Source: Larix kaempferi
Taxonomy: Eukaryota; Streptophyta; Pinopsida; Pinales; Pinaceae
NCBI GenBank assembly: GCA_027924585.1
Contig: BSBM01000486.1
Location: 44,634,501-44,698,500 of the forward strand
Reading direction: 5' to 3'
Length of the DNA: 64,000 bases
The position numbers were made by a program, and so were the translations under genes. Shown here piece by piece: positions 22,701-34,337 of this stretch (position 1 is its first letter; every line of letters starts with the position of its first letter). The notes beneath the pieces are model-generated. The model was not told the DNA's origin, did not search any database, and saw only the letters and a program-made list of their open reading frames with translations.

Positions 22701-23429
22701 AGAAATCCTATGCTGAGACCACTACAAAATTCTACTTCTGTCAAAAGCTCTAATTCCTCGCAACAATGATAAGCCAAAAATGAGAATGCTCAAAATCTAA
22801 TTCTATTTCACAGAAATATGTGCCTTATTGTTTATGGTACATCTCTAAATATACAGGGTCTAAAACTTCGGCTTATGGTAGCCTGACCTATCATATTTCC
22901 AACCCCATGGTTCTTACCTCAAATGGATTCTCTGAGAGAGAGATATGCCAAATGTCGCAACGTGACTTGTTTATGGGATGAAACAGGATAACGAACTTGA
23001 ACGGAGTGCCATATGTCACTGGTTCAACTTCGGCCTCTGAAAAGAGGGCTTGTGAAACCATAGTCTGTGCCCTTACTTCCACTTTTTACAGAATTTCATT
23101 TGGATCTTCCTATCCCAAGTTGTGACCTTTTTTCCTAGGTCACCTATTTATGACTGAGATCTGGAAGAGGCAAAAACCCTAGATTGTACGGATCATAAAA
23201 AAGAAAGTACAACGAATTATATGTTGTGATTCGGAAAAAAGGTACATGGGGATGTTATCTTCGACTTGTAGAAGTTTCAAAACCTGAACCTTCTCCAAAA
23301 TGGATTTATAGCGAAAGTTCCACAATGGCTATTTTTTGCTATATCAAGCCTTAGCTTCCAATTTGTCGCAAGTGCAACAAGTGTCATAAATGCCATACCA
23401 TGCCTTCCTTCAAGCTATCTCTGATACCC

Positions 23430-24075
23430 TGTTGTTTTTTCATCATTTAATTCAATATGATCTAGGATCTTAACTAAAAGAACAACATGTATAGCATATC
23501 AAGCACAAGAGACAAGAGACAAGAGACACAAAGCATTCACTGGGGGAAACCAAGAAGGTAAAAAACCCCACAACTTCCTCAGAGATAGAATAAGCACCAA
23601 TACAAGGATCACAAAGATCAAACCCAAAATATAGATGTATTCAACAACATACTCCTCCTCCACTTGTGTGCACTCCTTCTCTCTCTCACTAATGTGAAGT
23701 GAGTGAGTGTGTGAATGAATCAAATGAGAGAGTCACACTCTCTATTTATACTTTTACTTTCAATTGAACTTTACTCAACTAGGTTGGACCCAACTTAACC
23801 ACTTAACATAATGCTGACTGGGCCGACCCCACTAGGGTGGTATAATAACCCTTTAACCCACATGACTCATACAGGGATGACCCCATCAAGGTGGTCTAAT
23901 AACCCATCAAGTATAAGTTACGACACTTACAATATAACTTGCGACACTTGCAAGTACAACTGACGACAGTTCCAATCGGAGGAATAATACATCTTCGTTG
24001 GGGATACAATAAAGTACAAATGTAATACATACAATATATAAGTGAATATCTTACGAAGTTACAAATACATCAACA
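23430..24075 (-). repeat. 5' LTR of Copia-B (646 bp)
   Basis: TGTTGTTTTTTC...ATCAACA, matching the copy at 11,101. A minus-strand TATAAATAG (23,742-23,750) is a reasonable TATA box. A worn primer site abuts its inner end at 23,415-23,429. Confidence 0.92.
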
Positions 24076-25550
24076 AAGACTGTTGTTATCCAACTCTTTC
24101 CAAACACACTAAGACCCTCCCAAACCCTCCCAAATTCAACCATAGAGGTTCAGATATACATTAAAACACCCCAAAATGGGATATATGGCTCACAAAGTGA
24201 TTACAGATATCACTTATGGAATATTTACAAGACATAAATTAAGTTTGTTTTTCTATTTGTTCATATTTTTACAAAGGAATATTTAACAATGGAAAATGGA
24301 CATGAAACTGTGGGAGAAGCACAATGGAACTTTATTTTTATTGGATGGATAATTTCATAACTTCCATGGCTGTAAATACAACTTCAAATATATAGAAATC
24401 TATTACATTTTATAGGAAAACTAAACCATGAGATTAACATAAGAAAACCTTGACAATACAGCGCAAAAAAATGGATTTTTCATTACAAAAACTCTTTCCT
24501 CTTGAAGGATCATGACCCCAAATTTTGATACGCATCAATGAATGTTCCCTCCGCCCGATACAATGGTTTTACATCCAATACAACAACCAATACCTAGTTT
24601 ACACACCAACATGTGCGCCCTCCAAGCCAAAACTCATGCCTAATATTGAATCTAGCTCTCATAAAACATTGTGAAAACAACACTATTGCAAATGGAACTC
24701 TACCACTCCAACCAAAACTCAAACCACACCTACAAAAGGAAAAAAAATCGTTTCTTGAAACTCTTTGAAAAGAACTAAGTGTTCTCTTCCTCAATCTCCA
24801 TATGAAGGATCTCACAATCTCTCAACTAGATCACTGGTTGCAAAGGGGCACATCTCCCAATGCTAGCTAGGGGCACATCACCCAAGTTATGAAAAACACA
24901 TATCTATTCAAATCAATCAACAAATGGAAAAAATATGTGAAATGGATTTCTCATACCTCTTTTAATAGGTTCTGTTGGATTTTTTTCCTCCTTCTAGAAT
25001 TTTCTCCAAAAATAACAATAAAACTTGAATAATATGAGAGAATAATCACTCATGGCAAATTAGCATCCCTTTCTAATGTTATTTGACCAAGTAAAACATT
25101 TACCATCCTTTAAATTCGAATTAGAGCTGCTTAGCTTGATTTTTAGGAAGGTTACACTACCATGTGTACACACTCTAACCTCAAATGTGCCCCCATTGGC
25201 TAAATTTGGACCATGTATATTTTAATGAGATTCCTTGGTTCTTTATTGCTCTTTCTAATCCTTCTTGAGCCTTATTGCAAAAAATTGGAAGCTTCTGCCT
25301 TTTCTGCTTTGATGTTGTTTTCCTGTGTTTCCTACTTTTAACTGGTTTTTACCATGTTTCTTAAGAAAGACACCTCATATGGGTCCCAATCAACCTACTA
25401 TATTCCCTCCTTGACCAAATTAAATCAATATCGCATTAAAAATAAATATTTGGCCTCATACATTCAAATTTATGAATTTACATAGGAACTTTAGGCCAAC
25501 TTTAATTATTTTCATCAAGGGATTGGAATTAAAAATTTGGGGACATGACA

Positions 25551-25566
25551 GTCCTCCCCGCCCAAG
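25551..25566 (-). other. Polypurine tract of Gypsy-A
   Basis: The minus strand reads TTGGGCGGGGAGGAC directly before the LTR start TGTCATGTCCCC. This junction form (purines, GGGGAGGA, then TGT) is common to plant gypsy elements. Confidence 0.75.
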
Positions 25567-25754
25567 ATTGCTTGTCCTCGAGCAATTTAAATCTATGAGT
25601 GGCAATGCTTGTTCTTTGTCTCCAACTGCTGCTCATTGATTTTCTTTTTCTTTCCTTAGTGGTGATTGTGAATAAGGATTCAATTTTAAGTGGACCAAGT
25701 CATCAATTCTACACTTCACAATCTACACCACACTAAGGCTGAAAATGATGTCAT

Positions 25755-28037
25755 GGTTCCCATTCAATAGGAAGAAGGTTAAATACTCTACTCAAAGTAT
25801 GGTCTTGTAAAATGTTGTCATAGGAAAAATCTTGACCACTTTCATCAAGAAGAGTAACTCTACTCTGAAACCACTCGATCAACTCCCCAATAACCGATCT
25901 ATTATGAGTATCATCATATGAAAACAAAAAATGACTCTTACCTCCAAGTCGTCTGCTGAAAGTTTGCATTGTAGCTATATTTCTAAGCTCCCTGACTAAT
26001 CTCAAAAAAGGACTACCATGTTGTTGCTACGCCACTCTAATCACAACCATCCAATTTTCATACTCTGTCTACCTTTACCTCTCCTAGATATTCAAGTTGA
26101 AATATCTACAAAAATTGAATCTTCCACCATGGATGGTATCCTGCGCAGGCATCCAAGTGAACTATACCATCTTGCTACCATCCTCAAATATTAACACTGG
26201 AAATAGAAATGTGTCTGAATCACTATTTATGACTCTAATATGCTCATGAACTCTAACAATCCCCTTAAGAGATAGCTCCATCCATCCTAATATCCTACCA
26301 CTAACCTAGTTGAAAAAAATGAGTCCCAAATGAACCTGAGAAATACAGAGTGTCTAATACACCTGAACCAAACAATACCAGGATCCCACTATCTACGTTG
26401 CACTCCCACATCCATCAGTAGCATCTGAAACAATTTTTCACTATGAGGAATGACAGGATCCCACAACCAAATTAGAAGTTCATCACTCCCAATGTGGGGA
26501 AAAAACTATGTGAACCTCTCATTCAGAGTATGAAGCTCCTCATGTGCCATATGTATTCTAGTGTTAGGGATCACAATGTTTCTACCTGTCTCACCCAATT
26601 GACTTCAGTGAAACCCCCATGTCCTGCTATGAGTGATGTAGGCATCAAGTAGTGTTAGTGGATGCCTCTAATGATCACATGACTGAAAAGGGACTGGTTC
26701 ATTTTTCAAACCCAAAGGTATGACTAGAGGATCACAATCAAGATTAGATATGTGTGTCTCCTGCTCCTCATGTGACACGATCAGAAATAATCCCTTTCCC
26801 TAGTATTCAATTCCATTCATATCCCCATGTTATATGGCTATCATAGATGTATGGGATGATGGATGAGGGACCAACCTCAACTTGTTGCATAGTTCATCCA
26901 TCAAATGTGTGGATGCATTACCTCATCTATTGGTTGTCCCAACAAGAATGCAATCACGTACCTCCTCCTTAACTGTATTTTTCTCCCACAAAGGAAACTC
27001 ATAATCCTCTTGGTGCGAAACAATTGCGTTCTCATCATCCTCCAAGTCAACTCTCTCCTCAATAACCTGCAAATCAGAATGCTCCTCATGCTCCACCATC
27101 ACATGAGGCTCCTCCCTTGAACCATGAATGAAATCAGCCACATAAAATTGGTTGTATGAAGTGTAGGAGGAAGGGTGTGGTCTTTCCAACTCTCTTCAAA
27201 GTTGTCCAACCTGAATCTCTTTTGTGAAGTGCCTTTTGATTTCTCTTCAAGGAGTCATGGGTGAGCTCTAGCTCATGAGATAGTCTACCAATCTCATATT
27301 CATATTCTTGTATTGCACAATGATATATATCAATAAGCTTAAGAAGATGTTCTCTATCAGAAAGCAAGTGTAGATAGTTACCTTTCATAGATGTTACTAC
27401 ATTTCGAATTTCTTCCAAGTCTGAAATGCAAGACTCTTCTTCTAATATACCATCTGTCCCTGAATCTCTCCAACAAAAACCTATTACCAATTCGTGTGTA
27501 CCATCAAAATACTTCAAGGCTTCCATACTCTTTTCCTTGCTCACCTTCATTGGACCTGTTAAAAGATGTGGCTCATAGGGAAAATCTTCCATTGAATTTT
27601 CTGATTTTTTTTCGTCCTTTGTGGAGTTGTCATTAGCTTCATAATGAAGCTCCAATGGTGGATGTAAATATGATTTTTGTTCTTATTTTTCTATAGGTTC
27701 TATATCCTCTTTCTATTTGGAACCTAATACTTCGTCAAGCTTCTTATCAATGATTTCAAATTCACCAACAAAGAAACTAGAGTACCCTCCCTATTTGCAG
27801 CCACCTTCTGAAAGTGTAATCTTCACATTTTCTATTGGTTGTAATGGGAAATCAGATTTCTTGTGGAATACATCCACAACACATAAACCATTCATAACAT
27901 CCAAATCAACATTAGGAGATTCCATAACATCATTTTCATTACAAGAAATGGAGTGTACCTCAGGTTTATGCAAGAAAACATGGCTTATACATAAATCACA
28001 TTTCTTTTCATACCTTGGCTTGGTGTCTTCTTCTTTC
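25755..28037 (-). pseudogene. Gypsy-A internal reading frame, C-terminal part, product unknown
   Basis: A mostly coherent minus-strand coding region, read as protein although broken by stops. Open pieces are 27,791-27,973, 27,134-27,655 (173 codons), 26,923-27,189 and 25,751-26,005 (84 codons, ending IEWEP then a stop, about 200 bp before the LTR). The 173-codon piece is acidic and probably coiled coil (DREHLLKLIDIYHCAIQEYE, then YEIGRLSHELELTHDSLKRN). I see no zinc knuckle, protease, RT, RNase H or integrase motif. It joins the 33,724-34,267 piece once Copia-D is removed. I do not recognise the family. It could be a captured host gene, an unusual gag, or an accessory frame of a non-autonomous element. 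26,040-26,900 is heavily interrupted. Confidence 0.5.
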
Positions 28038-28694
28038 TATGAAATTCTTGAACACAACAGATCATTGAGCTTGAGATAATCTCACAGTGAAATAATTAGG
28101 AAGAAAGATGAATTACAGTGAAAATTGTAGTGAATTAAGCAATCAAATTAATCATCTATTGAAACTCAGATGTGCACAAAAATGTGTGTCATAATTCATT
28201 AATCAGTATAGTCAAAATATGTGTTACAATAGAGGAAATTCGAATACCTAGAGAGAATTCAAATCCTAGTTAGCCTAGCCTAGGAAATATCACCACTACA
28301 GTGCTCTGAGGCTACCAAACTCAACTATGACTCAGTGAACTGAAGCTACTGTCAAATAACTGACCATGCAAGGCGCATTAGTGAGTTTTTCATGCAAAAT
28401 ATCATGCAATCAGGCTAGAGAGGGCGCATTAGATCTAAATCAGTGTCAATCACAGCACAAACCCCCCACTATATTCATGAACTCGAGTGGATTGAACCAT
28501 ATCACTAAGTTAGATCCTAAAATTTAGGGAATTGACCTTCGATGTCCTAAAATCATGCATGCCGGGCGCATCAAGTGGAAAATGGGTTCTAGATGACATT
28601 TGCACACCACTAGGGGGATAATGACATCATCCAGTACTAGGAAAAGACTAATAACACTAAGGTGCACAAGGTTGGAGTATTAATTATCCTAATA
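28038..28694 (-). repeat. 3' LTR of Copia-D (657 bp)
   Basis: Both terminal dinucleotides have decayed: TG to TA at the left end and CA to TA at the right, compared with the intact 33,067-33,723 copy. Both read as C-to-T changes on one or the other strand. The adjacent minus-strand purine tract is ATTAAAGGGGGGA. Confidence 0.9.
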
Positions 28695-28851
28695 TCCCCC
28701 CTTTAATCCAAACTTAGACAATCCTGGGCCCTGGTTACTGAGACCAAATGTCACCCATGCAATCAAAATAATAATAAAAAAATCATGAAACTAAGGAAAT
28801 GGGGAAAACCTCATGGTACCCCCCCCCCAAAAAAAATGAATGGTAGATAAC

Positions 28852-31640
28852 TCAAACAGCTTTCAAACCAAGTAGAGATATGAGATAGGCAAATCTCTTC
28901 TTAGTGAAAAAATTTGTGAAAATGTCTCCAATCATCTCCTCTATAGGACAATAATGCAGTGACATGGTCTTGTTGTGAACTAGTTCCCTGATGTAGTGCA
29001 TCCGAACCTCAATATGTTTGGTCCTTTGCTTCTAAACTGAATCACTAGAGATCCTTATGCACTTTGATTATCACAAGAAAGGTCCACTGAAGGAGAAGTG
29101 CGAATTCCAAACTCTGTCAAGATACCATGTAACGAAATTGCCTAGATAGCTGCATTCATGGCCCCTCTATACTCTGCTTCTGCGGCAGAGAGTGCGAATG
29201 CTGCATGCTTCTTGCTTGACCAACACATTGGTCCTGATCCCAACATGAACACATACCCTAAAGTAGATTTCATGTCATTGTTGTCTCCATCCCAGTTTGA
29301 GTCAGTAAAACCAACCAGATCTAACTGAGCACCAGCAAAATAATGAATACCAAACTCTCTCATACCCTTCACATAGTGCAAGATCCTATTTGCTTCATTC
29401 TAATGCATCTCATGTGGCTCTTGCATGTACGTAGCCACAACACCAACAACATATGATAGATCTAGTCTTGAATGTGTCAAGTACAACAAGCTACCAATCA
29501 GTTATATGTACAAAGTGATATCAACCAAAGGAGTAGAACCACCTTCTTCCAATCTGATGCCATATAGGAAGGGAAAAGTTGCATCTTTTCAATCAGTTAT
29601 GTGGAAATTTTTGAGCAAGTCTGATGCATACCTAGACTGTGAAATCATGATCCTTAAAGCATTTTGAGTTACTTTGAGGCCAATAAACAGTTTCAACAGC
29701 CCTCGATCTATCATGGAGAAGGATTTACTCAAAGAAGACTTGATGTTCTTCAACCTAGTAGATGAACCACCGGTGATGAGAAATTAATCCACATACAAAC
29801 CAATCAATAGTAGGAAACCTCCCTTCTATTGCATGTAGACATTGCAATCAGATTTGCATCCCTCAAACTTCTGTGACAGTAAGAAAGAATCCATCTTGGC
29901 ATACCATTCCCTTGGGGCTTGCTTGAGCCATACAATAATATCCTCGGTCTGCATACCAAGGATGGACCATTAGTGTACCCCTTAGATTGCTTCATATAGA
30001 TATCTTCTTCTAAGTCACCATGCAGGAAGGCACTCTTTCATTCATGTGATGTACCTCCCATAGATTCGAAGTTGCAATGGCCAAAAAAAGTCTTACTGAA
30101 TCCATTCTTGCTATAGGAGTGAATGTCTCATTATAGTCCAAACCCTGAACTTGTGAGTACCCCTTTGCAACCAACCGAAATTTATACTTGGTTGTAGATC
30201 CATTAAGCAAGTTTTGTTTTATAGATCCATTTGCACTGAACTAGCTTTATCCATGGGTGAAGAGAGACAAGATTCCATGTCTCATTGTTTTGCAATGACT
30301 CATATTCTTCATCGATGGAATCCTGCCATCTCGGATCATGGAAATCCTCTCTGAAGGCCTATCGATCAAACCCCACCATCATGTAGCACCTCTCAAGGAG
30401 AAGTAGATCTGTATGAGATAGTGCAATATTTGCATCTTGGTACTGAGATCTAGTTCTTCTATGGCTAGATGGATCTCCAGCTATGTTCCAACAGCCTCAA
30501 GGATTTTTTGAGCCCATTTAGGCTTTGGATTGGGAGTAGGTGCTGGCAATGGATCTAGATCTACTTGATCTTCATATTCAATATCAATATCCGATTCATC
30601 TTGGTCCTCATCTTCAGAATCTAAATGTGGATTATCTGAAAAAACATCATTAGGAGAAAATGGAGTAGGAAAATCAGTTATACCTTGTTCTTTAACTAGT
30701 TGTAGATCTTGCAATGGATCTTCATCGAACTTGACACTTCTTTCAATGAAGCATATTTTGGTTGCAATATCCATTATCTTGTAAGATTTTGAATCTTCTG
30801 CATATCCCAGTAGAATGCATTCACTACTTTGGGGTTGAAGATATTTTATTTTGTCAGAGGGGATTTTGGCCCATGCCTTGGTTCCAAAAACGCTAAGATG
30901 AGAGACATCAGGTTTGTGTTCCTTCAGTGCTTTGAATGGAGTGACCCCATCCACATATTTTTGGAGTACCCTATTCTTAATGTATGTGTCACAGTTCACT
31001 TCTTATTCCCATAGATATGGTGGAATATGCCTTGCTTCAAGAAAATAGGTAGCCATCTCTTTCAATGACCAATTCTTCCTCTTAGTTGCACCATTTTTCC
31101 GTGGTGTGTATGGGACATAATTTTGCATTTGGATGCCCTTAGAAGAACAAAACCGCTGCAACTCCTTCTTGATGTACCCCCCTCCATTATTTGATCTAAG
31201 TGCTTTGATCTTCTTCCCAACAGTGTTCTCAACTAAGGCCTTGAAAACTTTGAAATTTTTTGAATACCTCAGACTTCTTCTTAATAAATTAGATCCAACA
31301 TAACCTAGAGAAGTCATCGATCAAGTTCATAAGTTATTTGGATCTATTCATAGATGCTATGGGCATCAGTCCTGAGACATAATCGTATATCAAATCAAGT
31401 GTGGAGGAATCTCTATTTTCCTTACCAACATCATACTTTCACTCTGGATTCTTCCCTACCAAACAACCTTTGCAGATTCCTTGAGAGAATTTTATGTCAG
31501 GAAATCCTTCAACCATCTCTTCTTTGTGCAATTGCTGCAAGTACTTGAAATTTAGATGTCAGGATATTTCATGCTAGAGTCTGCTAGTCTCATTTGCATG
31601 AGTCAAGAGAGCACTTTGATGTGAATATGGAAAAAATAGG
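28852..31640 (-). pseudogene. Copia-D integrase, reverse transcriptase and RNase H (broken)
   Basis: Pieces in pol order on the minus strand. Integrase core: 31,003-31,317, where the catalytic SDNGGEY reads SNNGGGY (both acidic residues lost) and TPQQNG reads TPRKNG. Integrase tail: 30,481-30,999, with FGTKAWAKIPSDK and an acidic linker SEDEDQDESDIDIEYEDQ. RT start: 30,010-30,210 ([20 protein letters not shown]). RT thumb pieces: 29,804-29,995. RNase H: 29,142-29,381 (GFTDSNWDGD, AAEAEYRG), running on through SCDNQSA, a stop, MHYIRELV and a worn IFTK motif to a stop near 28,852. Several frameshifts and stops; certainly non-functional. Confidence 0.9.
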
Positions 31641-31656
31641 AGAACTCATATTCCTT

Positions 31657-32946
31657 TCAGGCATGGTTTGCAACACCTTTGGCTATTAGTTTTCCAGATG
31701 AGATCTCTGCAACCTCAACTATGTCATGTCCAAAAACAAATTTCTTTGGTGAGCTTGTGTGTGTCATCTGATAAACAGATAAAACATTTGTTGCTAGAGA
31801 AGGTACATACAGAACATTGTTAAACTTTCCATGCTCAAGTTGTATTGTGCCCTTCCCTTCAGCTGAGATTTGAGAATCAACTCCCATGTGAATACTAGGA
31901 CCATTAGTGAGATCTAGAGAAGATAATGACTCTCTGGAGGAAACCATGTGTTTGGAGGCTCCAAACTCTATGAGGAAGGCTTGTGATTGGGAGAATCCAA
32001 CCTTCAATGCATGACATCTCTCATGATCATCTGTATTGCTTCCAGAATCAGTCTTCCTTGCTCCTTCTGGGAGGGCAATGTTGTGTTGTTCAATAATTTT
32101 GGCCATTTGATCTATGGTCTTCTTCATGCAAGAGCTCTCTAGATGGTTTCCTTTCTTGCAGTACGTACACTTGGTTTTCTCAAACCTCTTTTGCTTATCC
32201 TTCTTGGAGTTGGAGGCTCCTTCTAATGGATTATACTTCTCCTTCTGCTTGGATTCAAATTGATTCTTTTCTTTACCTTTCTGCTTCCCTTTAGCATTCT
32301 CACTTTTTGACTCCCCATCCATAAGTGCTTGATTTTTGGAGGCCTTCAAGGTGCCCATCTGAATCGATTTGTCTTGTTCTTGCATGAGAGATTCGGTAAA
32401 TGCATCTAAAGAAGGCATTTTGCAATTGGGGATTGACAATCTCCCTAAATGGAAGGTAGAAACAAATATTGAAAATTTAGGACCAAGATTACTTAGGATG
32501 GATAGCACCGATTGCTCATCCTTCTTCTCAATTCCACATTGTTTGAACTACATAACCAAGGACTTGAACTTTGAACATAACTATTGTATGGTTTCGAAAC
32601 TGTTGGGTTGAACAACAAATAATTCATTCTCCAAAATGTGACCTCTTAGTTCATCTTGCTTGCTAAAGAGAGACTCAAGATTCAACCAAACCTCTCTTGG
32701 TGTCTTCAATCCATCAATGTGGAAGATCAAATATATGGAGATGTGAATACACATAAAACCAAAAGCCTCATCTAATATGTCCATGCACTTTCCTTTCTCA
32801 ACAACTTCCTGAGGTTCGACCTCATTTCCCATTGTGACCCTGTCCAGACTTTTGTTTCACAATATCATCTTCATATCATCCCTCCAATCAAGATAATTGA
32901 AGGGTGTCAATATTCTTGGAGACAAAGGAGAATTTGAATTCTCCAT
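31657..32946 (-). pseudogene. Copia-D gag and protease (broken)
   Basis: Gag starts at ATG 32,946 (MENSNSPLSP, then FNYLDWRDDMKMIL and a TGA). It reopens at 32,832 (DEAFGFMCIHIS, PREVWLNLESLFSKQDELRG) and, after a shift, at 32,508 (LSNLGPKFSIFVSTFHLGRL). A basic lysine-rich stretch precedes the zinc knuckle CTYCKKGNHLESSC. The protease active site, usually DSGAS, reads EFGAS, so the catalytic aspartate is gone; NVLYVPSLATNVLSV and the pre-integrase start follow. The first 75 codons or so are in another frame from the rest. Confidence 0.88.
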
Positions 32947-33053
32947 GTGTAACTGCTGGAGCAAATACAAACTGAAACTGCTACTACTGCTACACTGAAA
33001 AAATTTCAAAATCCTGCAAAAAATCTCAAATTGGAGATAAACCAGCCCTACTA

Positions 33054-33066
33054 GGCTCTAATACCA
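33054..33066 (-). other. Primer-binding site of Copia-D
   Basis: Minus-strand TGGTATTAGAGCC, one base from the initiator-Met complement, directly abutting the LTR. Confidence 0.88.
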
Positions 33067-33723
33067 TGTGAAATTATTGAACACAGTAGATCATTGAGCT
33101 TGAGAAAATCTCACAGTGAAATAATTAGGAAGAAAGATGAATTACAGTGAAAATTGCATTGAATTAAGCAGTAAAATTAATCATGCATTGAAACTTAGAT
33201 GTGCAGATAAATGTGTGTCATAATTCATTAATTAGTATAGTCAAAATATATGTTACAATAGAGGAAATTTGAATACCCGGAGAGAATTTGAATCCCAGTC
33301 ACTCTAGCCTAGGAAATATCACCACTACAGTGCTTTGAGGCTACCAAACTCAAATGAGACTCAGTGAACTGAAGATAATGTCAGTTAAATGACCATGCAA
33401 GTAACATTAGTGATTTTTTCAGGAAAAATCTCATGCAATCATGCTAGAGAGGGCACATTAGATCACAATTAGTGGCAATCAGAGCATAAACCCCCCACTA
33501 GAGTCAGGAACTCGGGTGGACTGAACTAGATCATTGAGTTAGCTCCTAAAATGTAGGTAATTGACTTTGGATGTCCTGAAATCATGCATGCATGGAACAT
33601 CAAGTGTACAATGGGTTCTAGATGACATCTGCGCACCACTAGGGGGATAATGACATCATCCAATACTAGGAAAATACTAATAACACTAAGGTGGACAAGG
33701 TTGGAGTATTAATTATCCTAACA
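33067..33723 (-). repeat. 5' LTR of Copia-D (657 bp)
   Basis: TGTGAAATTATTG...CCTAACA, intact TG and CA ends. It matches the 28,038 copy over its full length with many substitutions. Confidence 0.92.
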
Positions 33724-34267
33724 CTTTATTCTCGGAGGTATTAATGCATCGGCTAGATGAACCACATGGTTCATAATTTGATGGATTGCTACTCCTTTCA
33801 TGTTCATTAGAAGGTTGAATAGTGATAGTGGATGTACTTCCCTCCGAACCAATTTCTTCACAAGTATTTTTGGAGTCTTCCTTTGTAGATAAACCAAAGA
33901 AGAGTCTTTTGAAGTTTCAAATTGAAAATGTTGTTGATAGGGACTCTATAAAATGATGCATACTCCTCTTGAGAACATGGAGTGTCTTATCATGATTCTT
34001 GAGTAACTCCTCCAATGTAGGTTCATTTTCTTCTGCTAGCGAGGCATGAAGGAAAGTGGGTAACACTCTTCCATCAACAAGTCTAGCCATTGGTGGCTTA
34101 TGCATATTGTATTATGTATATATGATGTCACACAAAGAGTCATCCTCCTCATGTGAAACATGCAAGCCTCCATCAAGATAGATGATTTCTTCCTTAGGGA
34201 ATGACTCTTCCCCTTCGTCCAAATCGGAATCATCAACAACAGGTACTAGTCTCATTTTTCCCACCAT
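33724..34267 (-). pseudogene. Gypsy-A internal reading frame, N-terminal part, product unknown
   Basis: Starts at ATG 34,267 (MVGKMRLVPVVDDSDLDEGE), about 55 bp downstream of the primer site. It runs 180 codons on the minus strand with two in-frame stops (after DDSLCDIIYT and after ESLSTTFSI) up to the Copia-D insertion. It is acidic at the N-terminus; LAEENEPTLEELLKNHDKTL suggests helices. No known domain is recognised. With Copia-D removed it continues into 28,037. Confidence 0.5.
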
Positions 34268-34320
34268 TTCTTCATCAACTGAACAATGGAACTTGGTTTT
34301 TCAACGGAAGGGTGTAGAGG

Positions 34321-34337
34321 ACCACGATATGATACCA
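34321..34337 (-). other. Primer-binding site of Gypsy-A
   Basis: Minus-strand TGGTATCATATCGTGGT, one base inside the LTR edge (34,339). The first eight bases match the initiator-Met tRNA complement. Confidence 0.7.

Larger units (their letters stand above)
20479..23414. other. Non-coding DNA inside Copia-B, right of Copia-C
   Basis: AT-rich with no protein motif. The part near the Copia-B primer site (22,250-23,414) would be its 5' leader; it includes two direct repeats listed separately. The 63-codon frame at 22,891-23,082 (minus) is not recognisable. Confidence 0.5.
11101..24075 (-). mobile_element. Copia-B: degenerate Ty1/copia element inserted in the Gypsy-A LTR
   Basis: Paired LTRs at 11,101-11,745 and 23,430-24,075. 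The 3' LTR is preceded on the minus strand by the tract AGTTAAGAGGGAG, and the 5' LTR by a worn primer site (GGGTATCAGAGATAG, minus, 23,415-23,429). Flanks are AACAC (11,096-11,100) and AAGAC (24,076-24,080), a target duplication with one mismatch. The uninterrupted paralogous site is at about 34,835. Only a reverse transcriptase/RNase H remnant survives (12,731-14,418); gag, protease and integrase are missing. Copia-C sits inside it. Confidence 0.9.
10600..25550 (-). repeat. 3' LTR of Gypsy-A, split by Copia-B
   Basis: The LTR pieces are about 10,600-11,100 and 24,076-25,550. They align in order with 34,390-34,840 and 34,841-35,824 plus 42,520-43,007 of the other LTR. Shared landmarks include GCAAATTCTAGTTTTTACAA (10,680 and 34,411) and CCTTTCTAATGTTATTTGACC (25,073 and 42,507). 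The inner end is TTTGGGGACATGACA at 25,550. The outer end is lost in the TA repeat. Confidence 0.85.
28038..33723 (-). mobile_element. Copia-D: full-length but decayed Ty1/copia element, 5,686 bp
   Basis: LTRs of 657 bp at 28,038-28,694 and 33,067-33,723, primer site 33,054-33,066, polypurine tract 28,695-28,707, and gag to RNase H remnants in order on the minus strand. Flanks CTTTC (28,033-28,037) and CTTTA (33,724-33,728) suggest a target duplication with one change. It interrupts the unknown reading frame of Gypsy-A. LTRs are clearly more diverged than those of Copia-C. Confidence 0.93.

Noticed and set aside
27717-28079. 120-codon plus-strand frame
   Set aside because: Opposite strand to the worn Gypsy-A reading frame and crosses the Copia-D LTR boundary, so it is a chance frame.
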